DNA of 36,914 nucleotides from a virus. The stretch lies in IMG/VR virus record IMGVR_UViG_3300032174_000017, positions 1 through 36,914 of that record. The stretch is one strand, 5' to 3'. Positions 1-5,864 of this stretch are shown here, piece after piece. Made by a program: the position numbers and the translations under genes. How positions within the stretch are numbered: position 1 is the stretch's first letter; every line of letters begins with the position of its first letter. The notes beneath the pieces were generated by a model that saw only the letters and a list, made by a program, of their open reading frames with translations, made no database searches and was not told where the DNA came from.

Positions 1-19
1 TGCTCCGATTGGAGGGACC

Positions 20-391
20 ATGACTGATGGTGAGGGGATGCCCACGGAGCGCCAGTGGCTGGAGGGCGACCACCGGGACGCGGATGAATCGAATCAAGTT
101 GTCCGTGACGAAGACGTGGAGCCGCCAAGGCAGCGGCACATTGAGGTTCGGCTGAAGATCGGTGCTGATGACGCCGAGAGCCTGAGCGTCGCTCTCCGCA
201 ACCTGGCGAATGACGTGCTGATCGACGGCACGCTCACAAGGCCGGGCAACGGTGCCAGCGGCGGCTGGGACGCCGGTTTCAACTACGCCGTCACCGTGGA
301 CGAGTCGATGACGGGTGACCGCTACCGGGAAGAACTGGAACGGTGGCGCCAGGCGCGTGTCCGGCTCGCAGAAGGCGGGAGCGACTACTGA
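20..391 (+). CDS. hypothetical acidic protein
   Basis: Encodes 123 residues with no family I recognise. The ATG at 20 follows a good Shine-Dalgarno (TTGGAGGGACC, 7 nt upstream core), so this start is plausible. The first 40 residues are charged and probably disordered. The middle reads like an alpha/beta domain (HIEVRLKIGADDAESLSVAL) and the C-terminus is a charged helix. Its stop overlaps the ATG of the next gene (TGATGG), suggesting translational coupling. The frame is open to the left edge of the window, so a longer form starting outside is possible; joining the two window ends would fuse it in frame with the ORF at 36790. Confidence 0.7.
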   Translation: MTDGEGMPTERQWLEGDHRDADESNQVVRDEDVEPPRQRHIEVRLKIGADDAESLSVALRNLANDVLIDGTLTRPGNGASGGWDAGFNYAVTVDESMTGDRYREELERWRQARVRLAEGGSDY

Positions 392-708
392 TGGATGATT
401 CGCAGCAAGTCCCCCCGACGCGCAGCAACCCCCCGAAGGGGGTCACCACGGAGCGTCTGCCTGCGAAGGCTCAGTCTACGGCAGATCAAATACGCTGGTA
501 CGAGATTGCTGGCGGTTGCATGGCGTTCCTGGTGCTCGTCGTTGTGATTTCCGTGCCCATTCTCGCCTTCATCGCTGGCGGGGTCGCGTGCTGGGTATGC
601 GCGATCACGCTCCCAAATCCACTATGGGCACACATAGCACTGTGGCCCGCGGGGTTGTTCCTGATCTGCATTGGAGCGGGGATAGGGGCGCTGGTACTCG
701 ATGCCTGA
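391..708 (+). CDS. small two-helix membrane protein
   Basis: Encodes 105 residues. An N-terminal hydrophilic stretch of about 38 residues (TRSNPPKGVTTERLPAKAQ at 10-28) precedes two hydrophobic segments at roughly 41-72 and 80-103, predicting a two-pass inner-membrane protein. The ATG at 391 overlaps the preceding stop. The DNA coding residues 10-28 is the left copy of the 57-bp repeat that recurs at 36797. The role is unknown; small membrane proteins in phage early regions often act in host takeover or superinfection exclusion, but nothing here proves that. Confidence 0.7.
   Translation: MDDSQQVPPTRSNPPKGVTTERLPAKAQSTADQIRWYEIAGGCMAFLVLVVVISVPILAFIAGGVACWVCAITLPNPLWAHIALWPAGLFLICIGAGIGALVLDA
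418..474 (+). repeat. 57-bp imperfect direct repeat, left copy
   Basis: This copy matches 36797-36853 at 50 of 57 positions by manual alignment. The core is a CCCCC-GAA-GGGGG hairpin-forming block. Here it lies inside the coding sequence of the membrane protein at 391-708. If the window ends are joined, the two copies are only about 0.5 kb apart, which fits a local duplication. Confidence 0.75.
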
Positions 709-931
709 TCAGGGCGCTACTCGCGCGGAAGTAACCCGCAATCTCTGGGATGTCGTGGTGGAGAATCCTCAGCGTCTCGCCGAGCGGTTCATCCGTCGAT
801 CGGGTCACTGCTGCCACATCTCCCACGGTTGGTGGGGGGCGTTCTGCTGGCGCCGGGCCACGTATGACGGCTACTGCGCCAAGCACAACCGGACCTGCTT
901 CCACAAGTGCGTCGGATCGAGGTGGGCGTGA
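701..931 (+). CDS. Cys/His-rich small protein
   Basis: Encodes 76 residues; the ATG at 701 lies inside the end of the preceding gene (stop at 706-708). The C-terminal half is rich in cysteine, histidine and tryptophan (C37, C38, H39, H42, C49, C59, H62, C66, H68, C70), which suggests a metal-binding, probably zinc, fold. No known family is recognised. It belongs to a chain of overlapping early genes and ends in a GTGA overlap with the next one. Confidence 0.6.
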   Translation: MPDQGATRAEVTRNLWDVVVENPQRLAERFIRRSGHCCHISHGWWGAFCWRRATYDGYCAKHNRTCFHKCVGSRWA

Positions 932-1110
932 CGGAAAATCCGCTCCCACCTGGGGAAACTCCAAACCAAATAAGCGAGCACCAGCACACCTATGAGATCA
1001 AGGGCTCAGGTCTGTCGTGCTTGGCTGAATGCGCGTGTGGCGAGAAGCTGAACCGCGGCAACGGGGTCGTTGTCGGGTCTCGCAACAAGATCGAGGCGCT
1101 GCTCAAGTGA
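928..1110 (+). CDS. small Cys-containing protein (CxxxCxC)
   Basis: Encodes 60 residues from a GTG at 928 that overlaps the upstream stop (GTGA). Upstream in-frame codons exist, but the overlap is the arrangement used throughout this phage. It has a CLAECACGEKL motif (C31, C35, C37) and nearby histidines at 18 and 20, compatible with a small metal-binding domain of the kind common in actinophage early genes. The function is unknown. It is followed by a GTGA overlap into the DnaA-like gene. Confidence 0.6.
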   Translation: MTENPLPPGETPNQISEHQHTYEIKGSGLSCLAECACGEKLNRGNGVVVGSRNKIEALLK

Positions 1111-1121
1111 GGCGGGTTCGC

Positions 1122-1403
1122 ATGACCGACGTGGCCGCGGCGTGTGCCTGGTATTTCGGGGTCGACCCGGCCGAGCCGGCGACGACACGCAACCGGGTGG
1201 CGGCACGGCGGTGTGCCTACACAGCCTGTCTTGAGCTCGGATTCACCAAGGCCGAGATCTCGCGCCACTTCGCACGGCACCGCACGACCGTGATCCACGC
1301 CCTGAACCACGGCAAGACGGTGGACCCCGACGACCTGGCGGCCGTCTTGGCGAACGCTCGAGCGAGGGCCCTGGCCGACACCAGGGACGACGTGTTCTCG
1401 TGA
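1122..1403 (+). CDS. DnaA domain IV-like DNA-binding protein
   Basis: Encodes 93 residues from ATG 1122; an in-frame GTG at 1107 overlapping the previous stop would add five. The sequence fits the C-terminal DNA-binding domain of the initiator DnaA. An early helix (VAAACAWYFGV) is followed by a helix with arginines, then an EISRHFARHRTTVIHAL segment matching the DnaA signature around G-R-D-H-T-T-V-x-H-A. There is no AAA+ domain, so it is a stand-alone DnaA-box-binding module. It may bind host or phage DnaA boxes to compete with or recruit replication initiation, or act as a repressor; that role is inference. A GTGA overlap links it to the next gene. Confidence 0.7.
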   Translation: MTDVAAACAWYFGVDPAEPATTRNRVAARRCAYTACLELGFTKAEISRHFARHRTTVIHALNHGKTVDPDDLAAVLANARARALADTRDDVFS

Positions 1404-1696
1404 TCGAGCAGAGAGACCTGTTCCACCAGCCACCGGCGCAGCGTCACAGCGCAACCAGCGTGGCGGCAGCTGAGTCGATGTTGGGCAAGACCGAGGCCCC
1501 GCGCGAACGGGTCTTTGCTTGCATCCGCGAGCACGGGCCTATCACCGACGAGCGGATAGCCGAGCTGACAGGCATGAACGCCAACACGTCGAGGCCGCGA
1601 CGGATCGAGCTGGTCGATATGGGGCTGGTCAAGGCCGGCGGAATCAGCCGGCGCACCCGCTCAGGTCGCAAGGCGACCGCCTGGGTGGCGGTGTGA
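1400..1696 (+). CDS. winged helix-turn-helix protein
   Basis: Encodes 98 residues from a GTG at 1400 overlapping the upstream stop. Residues about 35-95 form a winged-helix DNA-binding domain. The helix pair ITDERIAELTGM...TSRPRRIELVDMGLV is followed by a wing RRTRSGRKATAWV. This pattern is common among actinophage small HTH proteins and replication-associated regulators. Its place next to the DnaA-like protein suggests work on replication control or transcription, which is inference. Confidence 0.75.
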   Translation: MIEQRDLFHQPPAQRHSATSVAAAESMLGKTEAPRERVFACIREHGPITDERIAELTGMNANTSRPRRIELVDMGLVKAGGISRRTRSGRKATAWVAV

Positions 1697-1851
1697 GGCG
1701 CAAGCTCAAGGCCGAGAACGAACGGCTGCGCTCGGAGATGGCGCGTGCTTATTGGACGATTCGGGGCCACGATGCGGTCAAAGAACTGCTGGCAGTGGAG
1801 CGGATTCTCTCGGACGCCCTCCAGAATGGCGCAGGAGCCGCTGAATCCTGA
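1693..1851 (+). CDS. small coiled-coil protein
   Basis: Encodes 52 residues from a GTG at 1693 overlapping the preceding stop (GTGTGA). It is short and charged, with a heptad-like opening KLKAENERLRSEMARAYWTI that predicts a coiled coil. It is the last gene of the left rightward block; the next gene, from 1891, is on the opposite strand and converges on it after only 39 nt. The function is unknown. Confidence 0.55.
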   Translation: MRRKLKAENERLRSEMARAYWTIRGHDAVKELLAVERILSDALQNGAGAAES

Positions 1852-1890
1852 CGCGTGGACGCTAGGTACAGAACCCGACCAGGGACTTTC

Positions 1891-2052
1891 CTAGGCGCTC
1901 TCGGCCAGGTCGTCCCACTCAGGTCCGAACAGGGACGGCTGACGCAGCACCAGACCTTCGCGGACGGTCGACGGTAGGCAGTCACAGAGCGACAGCTCGT
2001 CCTCGAGGTAGCGCTCGAGCTCGGTGCTCCAGACCTGCTGATACAGAACCAT
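1891..2052 (-). CDS. small acidic protein, leftward
   Basis: Encodes 53 residues on the minus strand from an ATG at 2052. The reading frame is open further upstream, but the ATG at 2052 sits 7 nt after a -10-like TAATAC box and downstream of two palindromes, so this start is preferred. It is acidic and Leu/Glu-rich (ELERYLEDELSLCDCLP), with no recognised family. It ends convergently with the plus-strand genes. Because operator-like palindromes overlap its promoter it could be a tightly regulated product, but its role is unknown. Confidence 0.55.
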   Translation of the reverse strand: MVLYQQVWSTELERYLEDELSLCDCLPSTVREGLVLRQPSLFGPEWDDLAESA

Positions 2053-2059
2053 GCACAGA

Positions 2060-2088
2060 GTATTACCCGGGTTGCTCCAATGTGTACA
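2060..2088 (-). promoter_or_regulatory. leftward promoter for the 53-aa gene
   Basis: On the minus strand, TGTACA (2088-2083) and TAATAC (2065-2060) are separated by 17 bp, giving a sigma70-like promoter. The predicted transcript start lies next to the ATG at 2052, so the mRNA would be leaderless. The -35 box is embedded in a 10-bp palindrome. Confidence 0.5.
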
Positions 2089-2112
2089 CACCAACGCAAC
2101 AATGTTGCAACA
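2071..2112. promoter_or_regulatory. paired palindromic operator candidates
   Basis: Two perfect 10-bp palindromes, TGTGTACACA (2081-2090) and TGTTGCAACA (2103-2112), have centres 22 bp apart, close to two helical turns. A further inverted repeat, GCAACA-A-TGTTGC (2096-2108), overlaps the second. GTTGC/GCAAC half-sites recur at 2071, 2096, 2104 and 2107. The first palindrome covers the -35 of the leftward promoter, so a dimeric repressor is the natural binding partner. No partner is proven; the winged-helix protein at 1400-1696 is the nearest candidate. Confidence 0.5.
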
Positions 2113-2249
2113 AATGTGAGGACCTTGGTGAACGGAAGTCAGGCCGGCAAATCGGGCAGTCTCCGAACGCGAAATGATCCTGGGTGTCGGTCCCGGGGCC
2201 ACTCGCTCAACCCCTGCCAGGAGACAGGGATCTACTGGTTAGGGGCGAT

Positions 2250-2360
2250 CTATGCGTGCCAGAGCAACCAACCAACTGCCAGTCCGATTGCGACTGAGCA
2301 CAGATTGCTCACAAGTCCCTGTGTAAAGGGGATTTTTACCCAGTGGCGTATCAGATCCAC
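2250..2360 (-). CDS. small single-pass membrane peptide
   Basis: Encodes 36 residues on the minus strand, from a GTG at 2360 that lies just inside the end of the gene at 2605-2351 (9-nt overlap). The frame is open farther upstream, but that part is antisense-like or out-of-frame over the neighbouring gene and low in credibility. The C-terminal half (LCSVAIGLAVGWLLWH) is a single hydrophobic segment. It could be a tiny membrane toxin-like or lysis-related peptide, or chance; moderate to low confidence. Confidence 0.45.
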   Translation of the reverse strand: MDLIRHWVKIPFTQGLVSNLCSVAIGLAVGWLLWHA

Positions 2361-2605
2361 GTCGCTTCCCTGGCGAGAACAGCGTCGCGGTGGCCATCGC
2401 ACACGGCCGTGCCAGACGTGCCGCGCTGGTCGTAGCCGAGCACCATCCAATGCGACGGCTCGCCACAACCGAAGGCGCACGGCACACCATCGAAGCGAGT
2501 AAGCCGAGTCGGCGGGTATTGCTCGGGCGCGGCGAAGACCGTGGACTCCGGCCCAGGCTCGTTGCCCGGGTAACGGTCAGCAGCTCGGTAAGCCTCAATA
2601 GCCAT
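2351..2605 (-). CDS. small zinc-finger-like protein
   Basis: Encodes 84 residues on the minus strand from ATG 2605, preceded by an AGGGGAA Shine-Dalgarno about 8 nt upstream. The centre has a CAFGCGEPSHWMVL segment and a later AVCDGHRDAVL, giving a C-x3-C...H...C-x2-H metal-binding pattern. Small proteins of this type are common in actinophages. A well-formed promoter (TAGACA, 17 bp, TACACT) lies about 50 bp upstream on the same strand. It is probably co-transcribed with the membrane peptide that overlaps its end. Confidence 0.65.
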   Translation of the reverse strand: MAIEAYRAADRYPGNEPGPESTVFAAPEQYPPTRLTRFDGVPCAFGCGEPSHWMVLGYDQRGTSGTAVCDGHRDAVLAREATWI

Positions 2606-2653
2606 GTCTTGTTTCCCCTGCCTCTAAGCCGGGCCCTGTCACCCGACCCCCTC

Positions 2654-2682
2654 AGTGTATCCCATCGGGTCACGGCTGTCTA
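2654..2682 (-). promoter_or_regulatory. leftward promoter with TGGGATACA motif
   Basis: On the minus strand, TAGACA (2682-2677) and TACACT (2659-2654) are separated by 17 bp. The -10 overlaps a TGGGATACA 9-mer (2664-2656) that recurs at three other intergenic places. It would drive the gene at 2605-2351 with a leader of roughly 40 nt. Confidence 0.55.
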
Positions 2683-2753
2683 GGGTCTGTCGCAAGGTTC
2701 TCGAGCGTGCCGGCGCTTCACCACGGCGCTACTGAGCTCAGCCTGCCAGCACA

Positions 2754-2770
2754 ACAGACCGACAGTCTGT
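2754..2770. repeat. inverted repeat ACAGAC-N5-GTCTGT
   Basis: Perfect 6-bp arms with a 5-nt centre lie about 70 bp upstream of the leftward promoter's -35. The size and symmetry fit a binding site for a dimeric regulator. No second copy was noticed. Confidence 0.35.
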
Positions 2771-2792
2771 ATCAGCCATGCTGGTCACAAGG

Positions 2793-2806
2793 TCAAGCGT
2801 GCTTGA
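2793..2806. repeat. inverted repeat TCAAGC-GT-GCTTGA
   Basis: Perfect 6-bp arms flank a 2-nt centre in a gene-free stretch, 23 bp from the preceding inverted repeat. It is an operator-like site; function unproven. Confidence 0.35.
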
Positions 2807-3000
2807 GGTCGTGTGCTGCTCGCTCCCTCCCTCCGACTTAACATAACGAGGGGGGATGACCTGTCACTGTTATCCGCCCCTGCCCTCTGTGCCGTTTCCC
2901 CTGGTCAGGCGGGCCCATTTGGCCCTCAGAGCAGTGCTGGGATGAGAGAGTGAAGCGTCATCCACCAGCATTTTCGTAGAATTTTTGGCCCTGAACCGCT

Positions 3001-3009
3001 TGTATCCCA
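3001..3009 (-). promoter_or_regulatory. second leftward TGGGATACA motif
   Basis: This is an exact copy of the 9-mer seen in the promoter regions at 2656, 29531 and 32169. The surrounding -35 region is weak (CTTTCG at about the right distance), so this may be a protein-binding site rather than an active promoter. Confidence 0.35.
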
Positions 3010-3208
3010 CTCACACCGGCCGAAAGTTTTTTAGCCCCGCAAGCCCCCTGGGGGGCGCCGCGGAATGGGGGGCACCGTCCTTCCGGAAAAAAGGCAACAC
3101 CCCAGGCCCTTGGGTCCGTCGAAAAATGAGTCTGCCGGTTGGAATCGGAGGCCCCCAGCGGGCGGTGAAGGGGGGTTCGGCCTGAGATCCGGCACCTGTG
3201 GACAAACC

Positions 3209-3427
3209 TCAGGGGCCGAGACACCTCATGTGGGCGGCCTTGCGGGGCGCCGGGCACCAGACGATCGAACCGGCGGGGATGCGAGCCCGACAGAACAGGC
3301 ACCAATAGGGGTGCTTGGCGCGGAAGCCCCGTGGCGCTTTGGTCTCGACCGTGCCGTCAGAGCGCGTTGTCTTGACTGGCGTTGCGAAGGTGTAGTCCTT
3401 CGGGACCGCCCTTTTGCGGGTTCTCAT
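3209..3427 (-). CDS. zinc-finger-like small protein, leftward
   Basis: Encodes 72 residues on the minus strand from ATG 3427 with a GGGAGGG Shine-Dalgarno 4 nt upstream. The N-terminus is basic (MRTRKRAVPKDYTF). The C-terminal half carries CLFC, then C and a final HMRC (pattern C-x2-C-x11-C-x7-H-x2-C), as in small treble-clef or PARP-finger-like zinc domains. It may bind nucleic acid. An upstream TTGACA (3514-3509) is a good -35 but the matching -10 is poor. A hairpin-forming CCCAGG-N7-CCTGGG abuts the ribosome site. Confidence 0.65.
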   Translation of the reverse strand: MRTRKRAVPKDYTFATPVKTTRSDGTVETKAPRGFRAKHPYWCLFCRARIPAGSIVWCPAPRKAAHMRCLGP

Positions 3428-3435
3428 ATAGCCCT

Positions 3436-3454
3436 CCCAGGTCTGCGTCCTGGG
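3436..3454 (-). promoter_or_regulatory. hairpin abutting a ribosome-binding site
   Basis: CCCAGG and CCTGGG arms (3436-3441 and 3449-3454) pair across a 7-nt loop. On the minus-strand transcript the 3' arm runs into the GGGAGGG Shine-Dalgarno of the gene starting at 3427, so folding could limit ribosome access. The regulatory effect is inferred. Confidence 0.35.
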
Positions 3455-3577
3455 ATTGCGAAAGTCCTAGGGCGTAGGGTTCCATTTGTCGCGCCGATGG
3501 GTTAGGTTGTCAAGAGCCGGTGTCAGCGAAAGTCCGCCGGTTGTGTGAGAGGCTTCCCTAGAAGCTCTTAGCAAGTT

Positions 3578-3606
3578 GAGCCCGGTCTACGCCAATGGCC
3601 GGGCTC
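3578..3606. terminator. GC-rich hairpin between divergent genes
   Basis: GAGCCCGG (3578-3585) pairs perfectly with CCGGGCTC (3599-3606) around a 13-nt loop. There is no clear U-run (CCTTG on plus, AACTTG on minus), so intrinsic termination would be weak. It lies between the leftward gene starting at 3427 and the rightward gene starting at 3636, and may insulate them. Confidence 0.35.
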
Positions 3607-3623
3607 CTTGCATGTCCGGGGTC

Positions 3624-3638
3624 TAGCCTTGTGGCATG
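3624..3638 (+). promoter_or_regulatory. leaderless start box TAGCCT-N6-ATG (3636)
   Basis: TAGCCT ends exactly 6 nt before the ATG at 3636, matching the TANNNT-N6-start spacing seen at eight other genes here. With no Shine-Dalgarno present, transcription is predicted to start at or next to the A of ATG. Confidence 0.6.
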
Positions 3639-3803
3639 ACCAAGGCCGACCAGTTCGAGGCGGGGGTTCGCAGAGCTGAGACCGAGACCATCCGCTGCGG
3701 CAAGTGCCAGCACTACTCGGGCGGCGGGTGCCTCATCGTCCAAGGACGCTTGGACGCCTGGGACGTGTGCGATTCGTTCAGCGGGCATCGCCCCTGGCAA
3801 TAG
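3636..3803 (+). CDS. 55-aa Cys motif protein
   Basis: Encodes 55 residues from ATG 3636, with a leaderless TANNNT box instead of a Shine-Dalgarno. The pattern C-G-K-C-x7-C...C-D-S-F (C21, C24, C32, C46) resembles the short C-x2-C...C...C signatures of small iron-sulfur or zinc proteins found near phage head or tail genes (a HiPIP-like 'CxxC..GxC..GWC' pattern). That resemblance is by eye only. It is the first gene of the rightward fibre locus. Confidence 0.6.
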   Translation: MTKADQFEAGVRRAETETIRCGKCQHYSGGGCLIVQGRLDAWDVCDSFSGHRPWQ

Positions 3804-3813
3804 CGCGGCTAGG

Positions 3814-3828
3814 TAATATCCCGACATG
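3814..3828 (+). promoter_or_regulatory. leaderless start box TAATAT-N6-ATG (3826)
   Basis: TAATAT, the box closest to the -10 consensus in this set, ends 6 nt before ATG 3826. No Shine-Dalgarno is present. Confidence 0.6.
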
Positions 3829-4146
3829 GCCGCAGTCGGACAGACCGTCACCGTCACCACCAGCCCGACCCTCATCTTCGAGGTGATCGACGAGCCGACG
3901 TACAACAAGATCTCGAACCCCGCCGCCAACATCTTCCCCGCCCACGAGGCCGGCGACGCGCTACCGATCATGATCAGCCTGCCCTCGGGGGCGACGGTCT
4001 ACTTCGGCGGCTCCGCGGTCGACACCACGGGGTGTGCCATCTTCGGTCCCACCACGATGGCGTACAACGCGGTCGGCTCGGACTCGCTCTACGCGGTCAT
4101 CTCGGGATCGAACGTCGGGGTGGGCCTTCTCGTTCTCAGGCAATAG
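3826..4146 (+). CDS. beta-rich hypothetical protein of the fibre locus
   Basis: Encodes 106 residues from ATG 3826. It alternates hydrophobic and polar residues (VTVTTSPTLIFEVI, ATVYFGGSAV, SLYAVISGSNVGVGLLVLRQ) with many Gly/Ser/Thr, predicting a small beta-sandwich. The position just before six collagen-like genes suggests a virion-associated or capsid-decorating role. No family is recognised and no signal peptide is seen. The next gene begins 2 nt after its stop on a GTG. Confidence 0.6.
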   Translation: MAAVGQTVTVTTSPTLIFEVIDEPTYNKISNPAANIFPAHEAGDALPIMISLPSGATVYFGGSAVDTTGCAIFGPTTMAYNAVGSDSLYAVISGSNVGVGLLVLRQ

Positions 4147-4148
4147 CC

Positions 4149-4460
4149 GTGCCCATCCCGGGCACCACCATCGGCATCGTCGCAGGGACGGTCCCCGCTG
4201 GCTACGGCGCGAGTGGACCGCAGGGCCCCCAAGGTGACAGAGGTTTCGACGGCAAGCAGGGCGACCTCGGTCCGCAGGGTCCGCAGGGCTCGGTCGGCGC
4301 GCAGGGAAGCTCGGGGCCAGCGGGCCAACCCGGCGCGCAAGGACCGGCGGGCCAACTCGCGCTCGGCCAGATCGTCGTCTCCGCGTTGCCGACTGAGGAC
4401 CCGCACCAGTTGAACCACCTGTGGAACGACGGCGGTCACCTCATGATCTCGGGGGGCTAG
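4149..4460 (+). CDS. collagen-like protein (short)
   Basis: Encodes 103 residues from a GTG at 4149, 2 nt after the upstream stop. After an N-terminal segment that shares an M-P-I-x-G-T-T-x-G pattern with the next two fibre genes, residues about 22-75 form Gly-X-Y repeats of bacterial-collagen type (GPQ, GDR, GSV, GAQ). A short C-terminal part contains DPHQLNHLWNDGGHLMISGG. This tail resembles the end of many phage fibre proteins in which a collagen stem links to a small tip. It is probably a trimeric virion fibre. Confidence 0.75.
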   Translation: MPIPGTTIGIVAGTVPAGYGASGPQGPQGDRGFDGKQGDLGPQGPQGSVGAQGSSGPAGQPGAQGPAGQLALGQIVVSALPTEDPHQLNHLWNDGGHLMISGG

Positions 4461-5834
4461 GTGCCGATCGGCGGTACGACCACCGGCTGGGCCGGCGGCG
4501 GAGGAGGCGGAGGAGGCGGTGGTTCGCAGGGCCCCCAGGGACCCCAAGGGGCACAAGGCAGTGCGGGAGTCCAGGGCGCCCAAGGAGCAACCGGTACCGG
4601 TCTCCAGGGTGCCCAAGGCAATCAGGGGTTCCAGGGCCTCCAGGGAACCCAGGGCTCCACCGGTTCACAGGGCGCGACGGGCGCACAGGGTTCCACCGGC
4701 GCCCAAGGCTCGACCGGCGCACAGGGCCAGGCCGGTCTCCAAGGCTCCCAGGGCTTCCAGGGCTCACAAGGTTCAGCCGGCTCACAAGGATCGACGGGCG
4801 CACAGGGCAACCAGGGGGCAACCGGCACGGGAGCTCAAGGACCCCAGGGAGCGCAGGGCGCACAGGGGGCGGGAAGCCAGGGCGCACAGGGGGCGCAGGG
4901 TTCTCAGGGTGCCGCTCTCGACACCGGCCTTGCCATCTTCGGTGACGGCTCGGACGGCGCGCAGACTTTCGACGGCACGACCACCATCCTCGGCATCGCG
5001 CCCAACCCGAGCTCGAACGTGAACGGCGTCTACACGCTCACCCGCGACCTTTTCTTGACCAGCTCGACGCTCAACAGCGGTATCACCATTGTCCCCGCAG
5101 GGTTCCGCCTCTTCTGCCAGGGAACCTTCACCAACAACGGAATCATCGCCTGGAACGGCAACCCTGGCGGGAACGGCACGGGGGCGGCCGGTGGCAGCGC
5201 GGGGGCGGCCCTCTCGACCGGCACCGGTGGAACTATTTCCACGGCGTCCAACGTGGGGACGGCCGGCGGGGCTGGGGTGGTCAGCGGGACGGCGAACGGC
5301 GGGACCAACAACTCGGCCGGTGCCGGGCTGGGCGGGGCGGGAGGACACGGCGGCCAGGGCTCGTCGACCGGCGGCGGGGCGGGCGGCAACGTCTTGGCAC
5401 CATCGGCCACACAGGGCACGCCGAGGTTCTCCCCTCTTGCGATCCTGGGCAAGCTCATCTCGGGGGCCAACACGACCACCACCCTCCAAGGCGGTGCAGG
5501 CGGCGGTGGCGGCAATGGTGACGCCACCAACGGCGGAGGGGGAGGCGGGAGCGGTGGCGGCATCGTCCTCGTGTCGGCCAAAGCCTTTGCCGGGACGGGG
5601 TCGATCACCGCGACGGGCGGCGCCGGCGGGAACGGGTTCGGCACCGGGAGCACGGGCGGAGGAGGCGGAGGAGGCGGAGGATGGGTCATCGTCGTCTCGG
5701 GCTCGGTCTCTGGTGGAGCGATCAGCGGCCAGACCATCACCGCGGGCGGTGGAGCGCACGGCACGTCAAACGGGGCGGGTGGCGGTGGTATCACCAACGG
5801 CTCGGCCGGCACCGTCATCTTGGTCCCGAACTAG
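4461..5834 (+). CDS. collagen-like fibre with glycine-rich C-terminal domain
   Basis: Encodes 457 residues from a GTG directly after the previous stop (TAGGTG). Residues 12-21 are ten glycines. Residues about 22-150 are Gly-X-Y triplets dominated by G-x-Q, broken at two places by a GATGTG register shift. Residues about 155-225 look like a globular beta domain, and about 230-457 are very glycine-rich with poly-Gly runs. That C-terminus recalls glycine-rich adhesin tips of phages (gp38-type poly-Gly II sandwiches), but this is inference from composition. It is the best receptor-binding fibre candidate here. Confidence 0.8.
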   Translation: MPIGGTTTGWAGGGGGGGGGGSQGPQGPQGAQGSAGVQGAQGATGTGLQGAQGNQGFQGLQGTQGSTGSQGATGAQGSTGAQGSTGAQGQAGLQGSQGFQGSQGSAGSQGSTGAQGNQGATGTGAQGPQGAQGAQGAGSQGAQGAQGSQGAALDTGLAIFGDGSDGAQTFDGTTTILGIAPNPSSNVNGVYTLTRDLFLTSSTLNSGITIVPAGFRLFCQGTFTNNGIIAWNGNPGGNGTGAAGGSAGAALSTGTGGTISTASNVGTAGGAGVVSGTANGGTNNSAGAGLGGAGGHGGQGSSTGGGAGGNVLAPSATQGTPRFSPLAILGKLISGANTTTTLQGGAGGGGGNGDATNGGGGGGSGGGIVLVSAKAFAGTGSITATGGAGGNGFGTGSTGGGGGGGGGWVIVVSGSVSGGAISGQTITAGGGAHGTSNGAGGGGITNGSAGTVILVPN

Positions 5835-5849
5835 ACGCGGGCGGAAAGG

Positions 5850-5864
5850 TAGATTTCACCCATG
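5850..5864 (+). promoter_or_regulatory. leaderless start box TAGATT-N6-ATG (5862)
   Basis: TAGATT ends 6 nt before ATG 5862, with no Shine-Dalgarno. It suggests that this fibre gene can be transcribed separately from the upstream one, 27 nt away. Confidence 0.6.

Larger units (their letters stand above)
2683..3208. other. 526-bp stretch without a convincing gene
   Basis: No reading frame here has credible codon use. It holds short inverted repeats that could be operators: ACAGAC-N5-GTCTGT (2754-2770) and TCAAGC-GT-GCTTGA (2793-2806). It also holds a second leftward TGGGATACA (3009-3001). GC-rich and homopolymeric blocks follow at 3047-3195 (CCCCCTGGGGGG, TTCCGGAA next to a run of A, several G6 runs) that can fold and may include terminators. 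A 29-codon ORF at 2856-2945 follows a G-rich Shine-Dalgarno-like run but has no other support. The stretch could be a control region, a structured RNA or an origin; the sequence alone does not decide. Confidence 0.45.

Noticed and set aside
2080-2502. 140-codon plus-strand ORF across the leftward genes
   Set aside because: It is antisense to the zinc-finger gene with a good ribosome site, its composition is Arg/Thr/His-rich, and it has no start signal.
2856-2945. 29-codon ORF after a G-rich Shine-Dalgarno-like run
   Set aside because: The product has no convincing composition and the run of G residues is part of a generally G-rich non-coding stretch.
3541-3610. tRNA-like stretch upstream of the fibre locus
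   Set aside because: Only one 8-bp stem forms. There is no T-arm GGTTCGA-type box or cloverleaf; it is better read as a hairpin.
4782-5818. Long minus-strand Pro-rich and Arg-rich ORFs opposite the collagen-like gene
   Set aside because: Gly codons (GGN) read on the other strand become NCC and Pro-rich tracts. They mirror the collagen and poly-Gly code, with no independent start signals.
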